A stretch of DNA of 64,000 bases, taken from positions 1,364,001-1,428,000 of the forward strand of contig NC_014011.1 of NCBI RefSeq assembly GCF_000025885.1, given 5' to 3'. Positions within the stretch are counted from its first letter, which is position 1. Each line of letters opens with the position of its first letter. Under the pieces are notes generated by a model. That model saw only the letters and a program-made list of their open reading frames with translations, was not told where the DNA came from and did not search any database. A program made the translations under genes and the position numbers. This DNA comes from Aminobacterium colombiense DSM 12261 (GTDB lineage Bacteria > Synergistota > Synergistia > Synergistales > Aminobacteriaceae). Shown here piece by piece: positions 63,736 through 64,000 of this stretch.

Positions 63736-64000
63736 TTACAGCAGTTTCTCTACGTTTTCTTTGATTTTTTCAAGAGTAACCTCAGCACCACTGATACGTG
63801 CAACCTCCTCTCCATTTTTCCAGAAAAGGAATGTGGGCAACCCCATCACCCTGCAATTGATGGCTACACGGCGATTCTGAGAAACATCGACGGAACAGAA
63901 CTTAACTTTTCCTTCAAACTCTTCTGCCATCTTGTGGACATTGGGAAGAAGAGCCATACAGGGTCCGCATTTAGGGCCCCAGAAGTCAACCAGCACAGGA
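63736..64000 (-). CDS. trxA: Thioredoxin of the glycine reductase operon, N-terminus cut off
   Basis: The last 88 residues of a thioredoxin: PVLVDFWGPKCGPCMALLPNVHKMAEEF, with active site CGPC preceded by GPK rather than the usual AxW/PWC. This is the form found with glycine reductases of amino-acid fermenters. VMGLPTFLFWKNGEEV supplies the cis-Pro. It supplies electrons to GrdA. The reading frame is open to the window end, so the start lies beyond 64000; about 15-20 residues are missing. It is the upstream neighbour of grdE. Confidence 0.93.
   Translation of the reverse strand, partial: PVLVDFWGPKCGPCMALLPNVHKMAEEFEGKVKFCSVDVSQNRRVAINCRVMGLPTFLFWKNGEEVARISGAEVTLEKIKENVEKLL

Overview
The window most likely comes from a member of the Synergistota, an anaerobic amino-acid fermenter of the Aminobacterium type. 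This is inferred from gene content, not from a database search. The pointers are a complete glycine/sarcosine/betaine reductase operon with two in-frame UGA (selenocysteine) codons, NfnAB, a minimal SufB/SufC pair, a TRAP transporter, GatCAB amidation, a GDP-heptose cluster and a moderate GC content.

Layout. 1-2695 (-) is the N-terminal 898 residues of a PLD-nuclease/SNF2-type helicase that runs off the left edge. 3207-8313 (-) holds an MFS transporter and an operon dctP-dctQ-dctM-ddpX, that is a TRAP transporter joined to a D-Ala-D-Ala dipeptidase. 8.3-15.6 kb is a worn, accessory-looking stretch: a disrupted C45 acyltransferase-like gene, a transposase scrap, a radical SAM protein, another decayed stretch, and an intact tetR-HlyD-FtsX-ABC efflux operon that stops next to the 3' end of ssrA. 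15.6-16.7 kb (-) is smpB, tmRNA and tRNA-Pro(CGG), each with readable promoters and terminators.

17.4-20.5 kb holds an isochorismatase-like hydrolase, a divergent malic-enzyme homologue and a T. brockii-type secondary alcohol dehydrogenase with an apparent ATT start. 20.8-25.9 kb (-) is a tightly overlapping operon gmhA-hddC-epimerase-unknown-gmhB-flippase-like-methyltransferase, probably for a GDP-heptose-derived surface glycan or glycolipid. Then come an orphan response regulator, a TtcA-like enzyme, smsCB, pgi, a glutaredoxin with a CsoR-like operator, and nfnAB with a tandem repeat in its leader. 34-48 kb (-) is housekeeping: an EF-G paralogue, then a long run miaB-comEA-comEC-coaX-dus-lysS-ligA-gatC-gatA-gatB.

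48.4-57.5 kb has a secreted unknown, an orphan amino-acid binding protein, a 53-residue rubredoxin, an operon tkt-queH-AIR-synthase-like-pepP, alr and an AgcS alanine/glycine:cation symporter. 57.8-64 kb (-) is trxA-grdE-grdA-grdB-grdC-grdD, the reductive branch of Stickland metabolism; the right edge cuts trxA.

Together the genes describe an amino-acid-fermenting anaerobe: AgcS and TRAP bring in substrates, DdpX, Alr and PepP process peptides and D-amino acids, Grd reduces glycine or betaine with thioredoxin electrons and yields acetyl phosphate, and NfnAB balances ferredoxin, NADH and NADPH. The most unusual items are the regulatory palindromes at 20.5 and 31.2 kb, the divergent malic enzyme, the TRAP-DdpX operon, and the heptose operon that lacks its kinase but carries an unknown gene.
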